A stretch of 26,769 bases of DNA from SHLQ01 sp047638715 (GTDB lineage Bacteria; Actinomycetota; Acidimicrobiia; Acidimicrobiales; SHLQ01): assembly GCA_047638715.1 (NCBI GenBank), contig JBLIMK010000057.1, forward strand, positions 1-26,769. Direction: 5' to 3'. Positions within the stretch are counted from its first letter, which is position 1; every line of letters starts with the position of its first letter. The notes below the pieces were generated by a model. The model did not search any database and was not told the origin of the DNA. It was given only the letters and a program-made list of their open reading frames with translations. The translations under genes were made by a program, and so were the position numbers. This document shows positions 16,796 through 25,548 of this stretch, one piece after another.

Positions 16796-17668
16796 TCAGA
16801 GTCCTCGGAAGGAGACTTTCACATTGGCACGTTCAGGCAGTCCCGGATCGAGAATGCAAACCCCCAGGGCGCCCAAATCCACAGCGAGGCGAACCGCTTC
16901 GTGCTCGGCGATCGACTGCCATGCTCGCCGCATCCCCTCGGTCCACGAAATGTCGTCGAACACGAGTACTGCTCGTTCCGCGAGGTGCGGCAGAAGCTGT
17001 TCGAAGTAGGCGATCGTCGCGTGCTCGTCGTGATGGCCGTCGATGAATGCATAGTCGAGCGGTGAGTGCGCAACCATCGTCGATGGAAGTGTGTCGCCGA
17101 ATCGACCGGGCACGACAGTGACGCGGTCACCGAGATCTAGCTGTCGCAAGTGTTCGGTCGACGCGGTCGCGAGCGAGCTTGCTCCTTCGAGCGTAACGAG
17201 TGATCCAGTCCCGTTCATCTCCATGGCGCTTCCCTGGTAGGCGGCGGAAATCCCGAGGCAAGTGCCCATCTCGAGACCTGAGTTGGGTGGGTATTCGCGG
17301 ACGATTTCGAACAGAATCGCGGCCCAGAAGGAGGGCTTGCTGGCACGACAAACGTCGGTCATCGACTTGTGGATGATGACACCATCGCGCATCTGCTCAG
17401 CAGTACGGTCATCATGGGAGCTTCCTGCGCCGTAGTCGGTGATAGAGACCATCGATGTGTCTGACTCGAGCCGCGAACGAAGGCTCTCGATGCGATCGAA
17501 CCACGCTCGTTGCTCGATCGAGGAAGGGCCATCCAGTGCACGCTGCAGGGCCGTTGCGAGGCGATCGCCAGCCGGGCTCGCTGACCGTAGAACGCTCAGT
17601 CGGCGACCGATAACAAGGGTTGTCCAACGTCCTACAATGGCCCGAGTGGTTGCTCTGAGTCGATTCAC
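16796..17668 (-). CDS. Class I SAM-dependent methyltransferase (Methyltransf_24 type)
   Basis: This 290-residue protein probably O-methylates a sugar or its precursor. After about 100 N-terminal residues without a clear motif, the Rossmann fold begins with LEMGTCLGISAAY (SAM motif I), followed by LVTLEGASSLA, VPGRFGDTLP, the family hallmark YAFIDGHHDEHATIAYFEQL and VLVFDDISWTEGM. The Asp and His residues of IDGHHD and FDD are typical metal-binding positions of this family. Two adjacent starts exist, TTG at 17671 and GTG at 17668. I chose GTG because it is the commoner start codon. It follows the sulfotransferase with a gap of about 80 nt, the widest gap in this operon. Confidence 0.9.
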   Translation of the reverse strand: MNRLRATTRAIVGRWTTLVIGRRLSVLRSASPAGDRLATALQRALDGPSSIEQRAWFDRIESLRSRLESDTSMVSITDYGAGSSHDDRTAEQMRDGVIIHKSMTDVCRASKPSFWAAILFEIVREYPPNSGLEMGTCLGISAAYQGSAMEMNGTGSLVTLEGASSLATASTEHLRQLDLGDRVTVVPGRFGDTLPSTMVAHSPLDYAFIDGHHDEHATIAYFEQLLPHLAERAVLVFDDISWTEGMRRAWQSIAEHEAVRLAVDLGALGVCILDPGLPERANVKVSFRGL

Positions 17669-17748
17669 CAATATCCCATTTCGTCTCGTTCTAGGCTGCG
17701 CTCAGCGCCGAGCAACAGGGTAGCGTCCGACGTCGTCGAGCCGGATCA

Positions 17749-18627
17749 TCAGGCGGGCTCTTCGCCGAGCCATTCGAGGTGGCTGGCGAAGACGGTTGTG
17801 AGGTGACGGACGGTGTCGGGCTGCAGCTTGTCGACATGGTCTCCGGGCGTTCCTCTCCGGAGATGCTCGTTCGCATTGTCGCCGAGCTCCTCTCCGATTC
17901 GTCCCTTCGTTTTGAGAACGTCGCGATGATACTGGGAAATTCGGACGCCGAGAGCGTCCTGTACCCCGTCCATGAAACCATCCCAGTCCGACATCATCTG
18001 GGTGTATGTGAGCGGTCGCACGCCGTACGTATCGGCAAGTCTCCGGTAGTCGTCGAGAGATCCAAGGAGTTCGTCAGCCTTCTCGGTCACGAACTCGTCG
18101 ATTGACATTGCCTGGACGCGAATTCGGCGCTCTTCCAACTCGGCGAGCCGTTCTGGCAGAAGCGGAGGGGCATGACTGAAGGCTTCGGAGAAATAAGCAC
18201 TCGTGAGGATGTCGCGAGGGTCGCGCAAAATCATCAGAACTCGATAGCGGCCGAGATCGGAAACCGGCAGCGAAGCGCGAAACGGTCCGTACATATATCC
18301 GCTGTCGTGGAAGAGTTGGTCGACGTGCTCGCTCATCCAGGTCGTCGTATCCGTCGGGAATTTGTTGTGGATGTACTTGTCCCAGTCCATCCGGCGGAGG
18401 CCGAGCAGCTCAGTATTCACGTAGCCGAGAAGTTCATGGGTGAACGTCGATGCGACCTTGTGCAGGGTGAAGAGGATGACGCTGGGGTCCTGTTGCCCAG
18501 GACGTTTGACGCCGAATCTGAGCCATGCAGCTTCGTGACGGAACAACGCAAGCTCGATGAGGCCGAATGGAAGCCGACGCGCGACGCGTTTTGCTGGACT
18601 GGAACGAAATCGACTCGACCCCATCAT
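17749..18627 (-). CDS. Sulfotransferase (PAPS-dependent, carbohydrate type)
   Basis: This 292-residue enzyme is predicted to move sulfate from PAPS onto a hydroxyl, here probably on the polysaccharide or its lipid-linked precursor. The 5'-phosphosulfate loop is FTLHKVASTFTHEL (53-66), the 3'-phosphate site is ILRDPRDILTSAYF (133-146, with Arg135 and Ser143) and the C-terminal RRGTPGDHVDKL (257-268) matches the RKGxxGDWK motif. All three PAPS contacts are therefore present. The ATG directly follows the polymerase stop codon (TGAATGATG), so the two are co-translated. No genes for PAPS synthesis are in the window. The placement between polymerase and methyltransferase is the main reason to propose a sulfated polymer. 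Confidence 0.92.
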   Translation of the reverse strand: MMGSSRFRSSPAKRVARRLPFGLIELALFRHEAAWLRFGVKRPGQQDPSVILFTLHKVASTFTHELLGYVNTELLGLRRMDWDKYIHNKFPTDTTTWMSEHVDQLFHDSGYMYGPFRASLPVSDLGRYRVLMILRDPRDILTSAYFSEAFSHAPPLLPERLAELEERRIRVQAMSIDEFVTEKADELLGSLDDYRRLADTYGVRPLTYTQMMSDWDGFMDGVQDALGVRISQYHRDVLKTKGRIGEELGDNANEHLRRGTPGDHVDKLQPDTVRHLTTVFASHLEWLGEEPA

Positions 18628-19938
18628 TCAGACAGAATCCGCGAGCACGAGCTCTGTTGTCTTGTTGTCCGGCGTGCGGAACGGGCGCTGTACACCCTTG
18701 TTTCCCCCAGCATGGGTCAACCCGATGATGAATAGGATGAACAAGCTCGTTCGACTCACGTACCCCGACTCGGTCAGGGAGAAGATTACGCCGAGAGAGA
18801 TTACAAGCGCTGGAAACATGCCGACTGCAGTCGGATTCGCTCGGATGTTGCGTGCCGCCCAGAAGAGCCCCCGGGCATAGATCAGCGCGAGTGCGATCGC
18901 TGGGAGTGGGCCGCCTTGCAGCCACGCGTCGATGAAAGCGTTGTGGGCGTGCGGCGCAACGAATCTTGCTCGAAGGATCACCTCGAAATCTGCGCCACCT
19001 CCGGTCCAGAATGCCGCCCAGCCATGGCCGGACCAGAAACGTTCGGAGATTCCGTAGCGGATGCTGTCTTGCCAAAGTGGCAATCGACCAGTGAGCGTTG
19101 CCTCTCGTCCCACGAGGGCGGTTACGCCAGCGAGATTTGTCGCCGCCACCACCGTGATCGTCGTGAAGACCGTGATCATCATCACCAGGGATGCCCCATA
19201 GAGGGTCTTGCGGGCTCGGAAGCCAAGAAAGCCGAACCAGAGGGCAGCTATTCCGACGATCGCGGCGAGCGACGTCGCGGAGGCACTGCCGAGTACTTGC
19301 AAAGCCGCCAGAATCGCGAAGGATGGCCAAACGATCCAGCTGTGTCGGATTCGAGCGTTCATGGCGAACACGAGCGCACTTATCGTTGCGATTCGGCCCA
19401 AACTGTTCTTCGATTTGAAGACGCCGGTCCAAGTGGCGACGTCGTCGCCGGCAGTGACCCTCACCCCGGCGTCGGGAAAGACGAAGATGAATGTGAAGTT
19501 GAGGAGAATTCCCAAAGCAAGTGCGATGCCGGCCAGGTAGAGGACTTCTTCAAGGCTGAACCGAACAGCCATATATATGGCGATCACATAGGTAAAACAC
19601 AACACCGCGACGGTACTGAACGTGGTTCCGGGCAAGGTCGACCAAAGCGATGTCACGAGCGCGAAGCCGAGGAGCATAGGCATGAGCGGTTCACGCCCAG
19701 CTGCTGCGAGTGCAATATGCCAATTGCCATTGAGTCCCAAAAGTGCGACGCCGAAAAAGGTTAGGAACGTGAGTTGGGTGATCGGGCCGCCCTGAACTAC
19801 GCCGTCGCCTCTCGATAAGAACCAGTCCATCGGGAGCGAGAACGAGTAGATGAACAAAATGAGGACGACAACGATCCGTTCGACGTTTCCTGGACGGCGC
19901 AGGAACGCGGTCGGAGTTGGAACGGAGGTCATGGTCAC
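18628..19938 (-). CDS. O-antigen ligase/polymerase family protein (Wzy/ExoQ-like polymerase)
   Basis: This 436-residue polytopic protein is predicted to polymerise flipped repeat units on the outer face of the membrane. It has about 11 hydrophobic helices. Its signatures resemble ExoQ-type polymerases: WTGVFKSKNSLGR (170-182), LTGRLPLWQDS (282-292), SGHGWAAFW and APHAHNAFIDAWLQGGPLP (328-346), the large external loop that carries the functional His and Arg residues in this superfamily. The GTG at 19938 overlaps the kinase stop codon (GTGA), and an ATG lies two codons on at 19932. Either start implies coupling to the Wzz/kinase. The gene continues without a gap into the sulfotransferase. Confidence 0.93.
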   Translation of the reverse strand: MTMTSVPTPTAFLRRPGNVERIVVVLILFIYSFSLPMDWFLSRGDGVVQGGPITQLTFLTFFGVALLGLNGNWHIALAAAGREPLMPMLLGFALVTSLWSTLPGTTFSTVAVLCFTYVIAIYMAVRFSLEEVLYLAGIALALGILLNFTFIFVFPDAGVRVTAGDDVATWTGVFKSKNSLGRIATISALVFAMNARIRHSWIVWPSFAILAALQVLGSASATSLAAIVGIAALWFGFLGFRARKTLYGASLVMMITVFTTITVVAATNLAGVTALVGREATLTGRLPLWQDSIRYGISERFWSGHGWAAFWTGGGADFEVILRARFVAPHAHNAFIDAWLQGGPLPAIALALIYARGLFWAARNIRANPTAVGMFPALVISLGVIFSLTESGYVSRTSLFILFIIGLTHAGGNKGVQRPFRTPDNKTTELVLADSV

Positions 19939-21581
19939 TGTGTGGAGCGGGAGGCGGAGACCTTCTCGTACGAGTAGTGGTCTTTGCGCATCCGGAGACC
20001 GATGTCACTCCTGTCGCGATTGAGGATCGCTCCGACGACATTTCCGCCGGCCCGATTGATCTCGGAACGCACCTTGAGGAGCGCATCGGTGTCGGTTCGA
20101 CTGGCATCGACGACGATGAGGGTGCCATCGACCGACGGTGCGATTGCGGATGCGTCGGCCGCACTCAATGCCGGCGGCGCATCGACGATCAATATGTCGA
20201 ACTGCTCCGCAAGCTCATCGAGCAGTTCTGCGATTCGACCGGTTGCCAGCAGCTCGCCCGGGTTCGGCGGAGGAGTGCCGGCTGGTACGAGTACGAGACC
20301 TGGGCAACCAGCCACGGGCAGCATGATGTCGGTGACCGTTGGATCTGCGAGCCACTCGGCGATCCCACGTTGATTCGGCACGCCGAGAATTCGTTCGAGC
20401 GTTGGTCGCCGAAGATCTGCGTTGACGATGCACACGCGAACGCCACCCTGGGCCAGCGCGACGGCGAGGTTTGCTGCCATGGTCGACTTGCCTTCGGCGG
20501 GTCGCGCGCTCGTGATCATGAACGTTTTTGCGTCCCGGGTGGTGCCAAGGAACTGCAATGACGAGCGTAAGCGTCTGAACGATTCCCTCGCCTGTTGGGT
20601 TCTCGCTGACCGTCCTCCCGAGAGCATGACCACAGCTGACGACCCGCCTCTGTGGCCAAAGCCGAATGGCGGAATCGAGGCGAGTACCGTGGTTCGAAGA
20701 GCGAGTTCGACGTCGGAAGACTCTCGCGCCGTCCTGTCGAGCCGGTGGAACAGGAATGCCAGGCCGATGCCAGCTCCGACGCCCGTGATCAGGCCGAGTG
20801 CTCGCAAGATGTTGTCTGAGAAGCCATTCGGGGATTGCGGCAGGACGGAGAAGCGCAAGACTTCTGCCGGTTCGACCCTCGTCTTTTGGGAGAGTTCGAT
20901 TTGGGCGATATCAGCGAGGAAAGTGTTGCGTGTGCGTCGGAGTTCGTTCGCCGTATTTCTTAGGAAGTTGATCTGTTCCTGCACGTTGCTGACAATTTCG
21001 CCGGCTCTTTGCAGCCGAGCCCGTTCTGCCTCCAGCGCGTTGAGAGACGTCTCGTTATCTACGAGCTCTGCTTCGATTCCGGCGATCGACAATTGGTATT
21101 CGGCCGTCCGCGTTGCATTGAGGGTGTCGGCTTCGCCAATTCTTTTCGCCACATACGCTCTAGCGAAGCTGTTGACGATGTCCTGGGCCATCGACGGATC
21201 TTCCTGGGTATAACTGAGCTCGAGTGTGTCGCTCTTATCGACGAAGTCGACCTCGAGCTCGCGTAGGATGAGTGACGTGGTGATGCTCAGCCCGAGTTCC
21301 TCTGTGACAGCCCCGGCGACCGCTTCTGAAGCGATGATATTGCGCTCGCGTTCGGGGACAGGCTTCTCCTGCCGTCCTTCCAAGCTTCCGACCGTCGTGG
21401 CGTTCACCACAACTTTTGAGACCGCGGTGTAACTCGGGCTGCGATTCACGATGAAAAGGGACGCAACAACAATGCCCAATACCGTGCAGACGACGACCAG
21501 CCACTTCCTCTGGTTGATCGCAGCAAGGTATTCCTCGAGACCGGGCGTTTCCTTCGCGCCGGCATCGGCTTCATACATCAT
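19935..21581 (-). CDS. Wzz-type polysaccharide co-polymerase fused to a BY-type tyrosine kinase (second copy)
   Basis: This 548-residue fusion parallels the 5378-6916 protein but is clearly divergent. The Wzz part has helices near 27-45 and 259-278, with a coiled-coil-like stretch at about 160-220. The kinase part has ESFRRLR (333-339), Walker A TSARPAEGKST (357-367), Walker A' CIVNADLRRP (384-393) and Walker B ILIVDAPP (463-470). Walker A' has Asn387 in place of the first Asp of the usual D-x-D, which could weaken kinase activity. The C-terminus has only two tyrosines (Tyr536 and Tyr538 in HYSYEK) instead of a longer cluster. AGGAAGGG precedes the ATG. It lies directly before the polymerase, so this copy most likely pairs with it. 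Confidence 0.94.
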   Translation of the reverse strand: MMYEADAGAKETPGLEEYLAAINQRKWLVVVCTVLGIVVASLFIVNRSPSYTAVSKVVVNATTVGSLEGRQEKPVPERERNIIASEAVAGAVTEELGLSITTSLILRELEVDFVDKSDTLELSYTQEDPSMAQDIVNSFARAYVAKRIGEADTLNATRTAEYQLSIAGIEAELVDNETSLNALEAERARLQRAGEIVSNVQEQINFLRNTANELRRTRNTFLADIAQIELSQKTRVEPAEVLRFSVLPQSPNGFSDNILRALGLITGVGAGIGLAFLFHRLDRTARESSDVELALRTTVLASIPPFGFGHRGGSSAVVMLSGGRSARTQQARESFRRLRSSLQFLGTTRDAKTFMITSARPAEGKSTMAANLAVALAQGGVRVCIVNADLRRPTLERILGVPNQRGIAEWLADPTVTDIMLPVAGCPGLVLVPAGTPPPNPGELLATGRIAELLDELAEQFDILIVDAPPALSAADASAIAPSVDGTLIVVDASRTDTDALLKVRSEINRAGGNVVGAILNRDRSDIGLRMRKDHYSYEKVSASRSTQ

Positions 21582-21617
21582 CGAGAGACCCTTCCTGGTC
21601 GGCCCATGATAGTTCGC

Positions 21618-22718
21618 TCACTGTGTCGAACTGGGTTCACAAGCGCCTATATCGGCATAGATCGGCGTATGGTCGGCAAACAGTAGGCGTTCGGCGCTCG
21701 CATCGGTAATGCACAAGGCTTCTGAAACAAGGACGTGGTCGATTCGGGCCATCATTAGTGAGTACAAAAACTCGTGAGTTCGTGTCGGTCGAGCCCACCG
21801 CTCCTCTCGCATTCCGTCGACGAGTACATCGGTCAGATCTCGATATGACTCGCTCCGGTCGACGATATTGAGGTCGCCGACGAGGATGACGGGAAGGGTC
21901 TCGGCTGCGATGGCATCAGCGATCGCGTCGATCATTCGTGATTGGTCGATGATTGGCAGTTCGTATACGCCGTCGCCGCTACCGGGTCGAGGGATGTGCA
22001 GCGCGTACAAGATGACCTCACCGTCGGCCGTCGAAACCGACGCCCGTATTCCGGGTAATCCTCCGGTGATCTCGTCCGCGATGGGATCCGCCAGTCGGCT
22101 CAGAGGAAGGTCGGAGTAAACCCCAATGCTCGGAAATCCGAATTTTCGATAGTCGTCCGTCTGGGGGCCAAGCCCCGCGCGGTTTGCCTGCGTCCGTTCG
22201 AGCTGGATGACGTCGCTGACGGCGTGCTCGAACCGTTCGCGAAGTTCGTTGTCATGCGATTGGGCCAATTCACTCCCAATGATAATGTTCGGTGACTTGC
22301 GAGTATCGAGATACCCCACATCGTTGTCGCTGTACCAGACGCCACCCAGGTTGATCGACGCAATGCGAAACGAATTGATCGGCTCAGGTCGATCGATCGG
22401 CCGGGTCGGAAGGATCACCGACGTCACGAAGAGCAGAATCAGTGACGCCAGGGTGCCCGCCCAGAGCGCCGAGCGCCGAGCGATGGTGAGATGAACAGCA
22501 ATGACAGCTGCAGCGCCAATCGCTACCGGAAGCCCGATTGCTATGTAATCAAGGTACGGATGGATGCCGCGAACCAGATACCACAGCCAAGGAACGAGAA
22601 TTACCAGCCATCGCGCCTTCTTCGGATCGAAGCGACCCGACGTCTCTAACGTCGCGAGCGGGGAGTCTTTGAGTGCACCCGTGGCCACAGGAGGCGGCAC
22701 GAGCGTTGGTTCCGTCAT
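21618..22718 (-). CDS. Membrane-anchored endonuclease/exonuclease/phosphatase (EEP) family protein
   Basis: This 366-residue protein has three N-terminal hydrophobic segments (about 36-50, 56-78 and 84-103) and then a complete EEP-fold hydrolase domain. Conserved metal and catalytic positions are visible: Asn123 in SINLG, Glu150 in GSEL, His241 in LHIPRP, Asp282 and Asn284 in GDLN, Asp327 in RIDHV, and Asp349/His350 in ADHTPI. The family covers nucleases, phosphodiesterases and lipid or inositol phosphatases, so the substrate cannot be named. The two-or-three-helix anchor resembles uncharacterised YafD-like proteins. The gene starts 33 nt after aceE stops and ends 36 nt before the Wzz/kinase, so a phosphoester-cleaving role at the membrane during polymer assembly is an inference from context. 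Confidence 0.88.
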   Translation of the reverse strand: MTEPTLVPPPVATGALKDSPLATLETSGRFDPKKARWLVILVPWLWYLVRGIHPYLDYIAIGLPVAIGAAAVIAVHLTIARRSALWAGTLASLILLFVTSVILPTRPIDRPEPINSFRIASINLGGVWYSDNDVGYLDTRKSPNIIIGSELAQSHDNELRERFEHAVSDVIQLERTQANRAGLGPQTDDYRKFGFPSIGVYSDLPLSRLADPIADEITGGLPGIRASVSTADGEVILYALHIPRPGSGDGVYELPIIDQSRMIDAIADAIAAETLPVILVGDLNIVDRSESYRDLTDVLVDGMREERWARPTRTHEFLYSLMMARIDHVLVSEALCITDASAERLLFADHTPIYADIGACEPSSTQ

Positions 22719-22751
22719 TTTCTGTCCTGCACAGGCCGAGGGCAGCTGAGG

Positions 22752-25454
22752 CTAGTGGGCGTGCGCCGGATCTGGTGCATTGGGATCTAGGCCGTACCGC
22801 TCGATGGCCCCAATGACGACGCTTCGATCTATTCGACCTTCGTCGGCCAAGGCCGACAGTGTCGCCACGACGATGTTGACCGTGTCGATCTCAAAAAATG
22901 AGCGCAACGCCTCTCTGGTGTCGGAGCGTCCGAATCCGTCGGTGCCGAGAGCGACATATCGGCCGGGAACCCATCGAGCGATCTGATCTGGAACCGCCTT
23001 CATGAAGTCTGACACCGCCACGATCGGTCCACCCACGTTTGCGAGCTTGATCGCCACGTCAGGGGTGAGGGCGACCTCGTCTACTCGAAGACGGTTCGCT
23101 CGTTCGATTGCCAGTGCGTTCTCGCGAAGCTTCTTGTAGCTCGTTGCCGACCAAAGTTCTGCACCGACGTCGAAGTGTTCGGCGAGTTCGGCTTGAGCTT
23201 CGCGGGCCGCTCCCTGGGATGACCCAGAGAACAAGATGGCAGCGCGGTTGCTGCGTTCTGGTGCGTCGCCCCACTGGTACAAGCCCGACAAGATGTCTTC
23301 GTCGGAGACGTGATCGGGACGAGCTGGCATTTCGTAGTTCTCGTTGTAGATCGTGAGGTAGTAGAAGACGTCTTCGCCGCCGTCGGGGCCCTCGCCGTAC
23401 ATGCGACGTAGGCCTTCCTTGATGATCGTTCCGAGTTCATAGGCGTAGGCCGGGTCGTACGCCTCACACGATGGCACGGTGGAGGCCAACAGATGACTAT
23501 GGCCATCTTGGTGCTGGAGGCCCTCGCCCATGAGTGTTGTGCGGCCAGCGGTCGCTCCCATGAGAAATCCGCGAGCTCGTGAATCGGCGGCCGACCAGAT
23601 CAGGTCGCCTACCCGCTGGAAGCCGAACATTGAATAGAACGTGAAGAACGGCACCATGGGGACGCCGTAGTTCGCATAACTCGTGGCGGCTGCGATCCAG
23701 CTCGAGAGCGCTCCGGCCTCGGTGATTCCCTCTTCGAGGATTTGGCCGTCGGTGCCTTCGGAGTACGAGAGCAGAAGCTCGTGATCGACGGGCTCGTAAA
23801 GCTGACCATGTGGGGCGTAGATCTCGAACTCTCGGAACATCGAGTCCATGCCGAAAGTTCTCGCCTCATCGGGAATGATCGGGACGACTCTTGGGCCGAA
23901 GTCTTGATCGCGCATGAGCGTGCGGAGGGTCGCGGTGAACGCCATTGTCGTCGACACCTCTCTACCACCGGAGCCCTTGTCGAGATCGTCGAATATCGAT
24001 TCCGATGGGAGGACGAGTGGCCGGCGAGTGCGCACAACGCGTTTTGGAAGGTTGCCTCCGAGCTGGCTGCGGCGCTGCAGCAGGTATTGCATTTCTTCGG
24101 AGTCTGGAGCGGGCTTGTAATACGGAGGGACGTCGTCATCGAGGGAGGACTCGGGGATTTCATCTTCGAGATGAAGGCGAGATCGCATCTCGAGCAGCTG
24201 GTCCTTGTTCATCTTCTTGAGCTGATGTGTGCTGTTGCGAGCTTCGAAGCCCTGTCCGAGCGTCCAACCCTTGATCGTCTTGGCCAAGATCACGCTCGGC
24301 CGTTCCGTTTCTTCGACGGCAGCTTTGTACGCGGCGTGCAACTTCAGGTAGTCGTGTCCGCCGCGGGGCAGGTTTCGTAGCTCCTCGTCGGACAGATGCT
24401 CGACCAGCTTTCTGAGTCGAGGGTCTGGGCCGAAGAAATGTTCACGGGCGTATGCCCCGTCTTCGACGGCCAACCTTTGGAACTCACCATCGACCGTCGT
24501 GTTCATCTTGTTCAACAAGACGCCATCAACGTCGCGGGCCAACAGCTCGTCCCACTTCGATCCCCAGACGACCTTGATGACGTTCCAGCCGGCGCCACGG
24601 AAGTTTCCCTCCAGCTCTTGGATGATCTTTGAATTGCCACGGACCGGGCCATCGAGCCGTTGCAGGTTGCAGTTGACGACCCAAATCAAGTTGCCGAGTC
24701 CAGAACGTCCTGCCAGAGAGATCGCGCCGAGGGTTTCGGGTTCGTCGGTCTCGCCGTCGCCGAGGAAGGCCCAGATCTTTCCCTCGGATGCGTCGTCGAT
24801 TCGACGTTGCGTGAGGTAGCGCGCGAAGCGGGCGTGGTAGATCGAATTGATTGGGCCTAGACCCATCGACACCGTCGGGAATTCCCAGAATTCGGGCATG
24901 AGGCGCGGATGCGGATAGGACGAAAGCCCGTTGCCTCCGATTTCCATCCGGAAGTTGTCGAGCGTGTCCTCTCCGATGCGTCCTTCAAGAAACGCGCGGG
25001 CGTAGATACCTGGAGCTGCGTGGCCCTGCATGTAGATGTGATCGCCGGGCAGGCCATCGTCCTTGCCACGCCAAAAATGGTTGAACCCGACGTCATAGAG
25101 CGAGGCTGAGCTCGCGAACGAGCTGAGGTGCCCTCCGATGCCGTCAGCTTTCTTGTTTGCTCGGACAACCATTGCGGCGGCGTTCCAACGAATGAACGCG
25201 CGGATGCGTCGTTCGATGTGTTCGTCTCCGGGGAAGAACGGTTGGCTGTCCGTTGGGATGGTGTTGACATAGGGCGTCCAGACGCTCGGTGGGGTTCCGA
25301 TCTGGGTCTCTTGGGCGCGGCCTAGGAGCTTGGACATCAGGAATCGTGCCCGTTGTTTCCCTGCGCTCGACGCGACAGCGTCGAGCGATTCCAGCCATTC
25401 CCTCGTCTCGTCTGGATCGATATCGTGAAGTTGCTGGGAGAAGTTCTCATGCAT
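22752..25454 (-). CDS. aceE: Pyruvate dehydrogenase E1 component, homodimeric type
   Basis: This enzyme decarboxylates pyruvate with thiamine diphosphate and passes the acetyl group to the E2 lipoyl domain, feeding acetyl-CoA into central metabolism. The 900 residues fit the homodimeric AceE family (E. coli 887). Visible marks are HLSSFASSASLYDVGFNHF, DHIYMQGHAAPGIYARAFLE, the ThDP motif GDGETDEPETLG (232-243) ending in NCNLQRLDGPV, SATAGRTTL-like MGATAGRTTLMGEGLQHQDG, and a C-terminal transketolase-like domain with GTDGFGRSDTR. I chose the ATG at 25454 (MHENFSQQL); an in-frame start at 25487 adds 11 unlike residues. It is the first gene of the long minus-strand run that continues into the polysaccharide genes. 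Confidence 0.97.
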   Translation of the reverse strand: MHENFSQQLHDIDPDETREWLESLDAVASSAGKQRARFLMSKLLGRAQETQIGTPPSVWTPYVNTIPTDSQPFFPGDEHIERRIRAFIRWNAAAMVVRANKKADGIGGHLSSFASSASLYDVGFNHFWRGKDDGLPGDHIYMQGHAAPGIYARAFLEGRIGEDTLDNFRMEIGGNGLSSYPHPRLMPEFWEFPTVSMGLGPINSIYHARFARYLTQRRIDDASEGKIWAFLGDGETDEPETLGAISLAGRSGLGNLIWVVNCNLQRLDGPVRGNSKIIQELEGNFRGAGWNVIKVVWGSKWDELLARDVDGVLLNKMNTTVDGEFQRLAVEDGAYAREHFFGPDPRLRKLVEHLSDEELRNLPRGGHDYLKLHAAYKAAVEETERPSVILAKTIKGWTLGQGFEARNSTHQLKKMNKDQLLEMRSRLHLEDEIPESSLDDDVPPYYKPAPDSEEMQYLLQRRSQLGGNLPKRVVRTRRPLVLPSESIFDDLDKGSGGREVSTTMAFTATLRTLMRDQDFGPRVVPIIPDEARTFGMDSMFREFEIYAPHGQLYEPVDHELLLSYSEGTDGQILEEGITEAGALSSWIAAATSYANYGVPMVPFFTFYSMFGFQRVGDLIWSAADSRARGFLMGATAGRTTLMGEGLQHQDGHSHLLASTVPSCEAYDPAYAYELGTIIKEGLRRMYGEGPDGGEDVFYYLTIYNENYEMPARPDHVSDEDILSGLYQWGDAPERSNRAAILFSGSSQGAAREAQAELAEHFDVGAELWSATSYKKLRENALAIERANRLRVDEVALTPDVAIKLANVGGPIVAVSDFMKAVPDQIARWVPGRYVALGTDGFGRSDTREALRSFFEIDTVNIVVATLSALADEGRIDRSVVIGAIERYGLDPNAPDPAHAH

Positions 25455-25548
25455 ATGCGAGCAGTCTCTCAAGCAAGTCGGGTGCAAGGAAAGTTTTGCC
25501 GATGTTTCTCTCCGTGAAAGTCGTCCCTAACGGGCATGCTTGAAGCCG

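Noticed and set aside
18434..19432. 332-codon minus-strand frame overlapping polymerase and sulfotransferase
   Set aside because: It overlaps two genes that carry strong family motifs in another frame, and its own composition (Arg, Ser, Cys, His) is typical of an out-of-frame reading.
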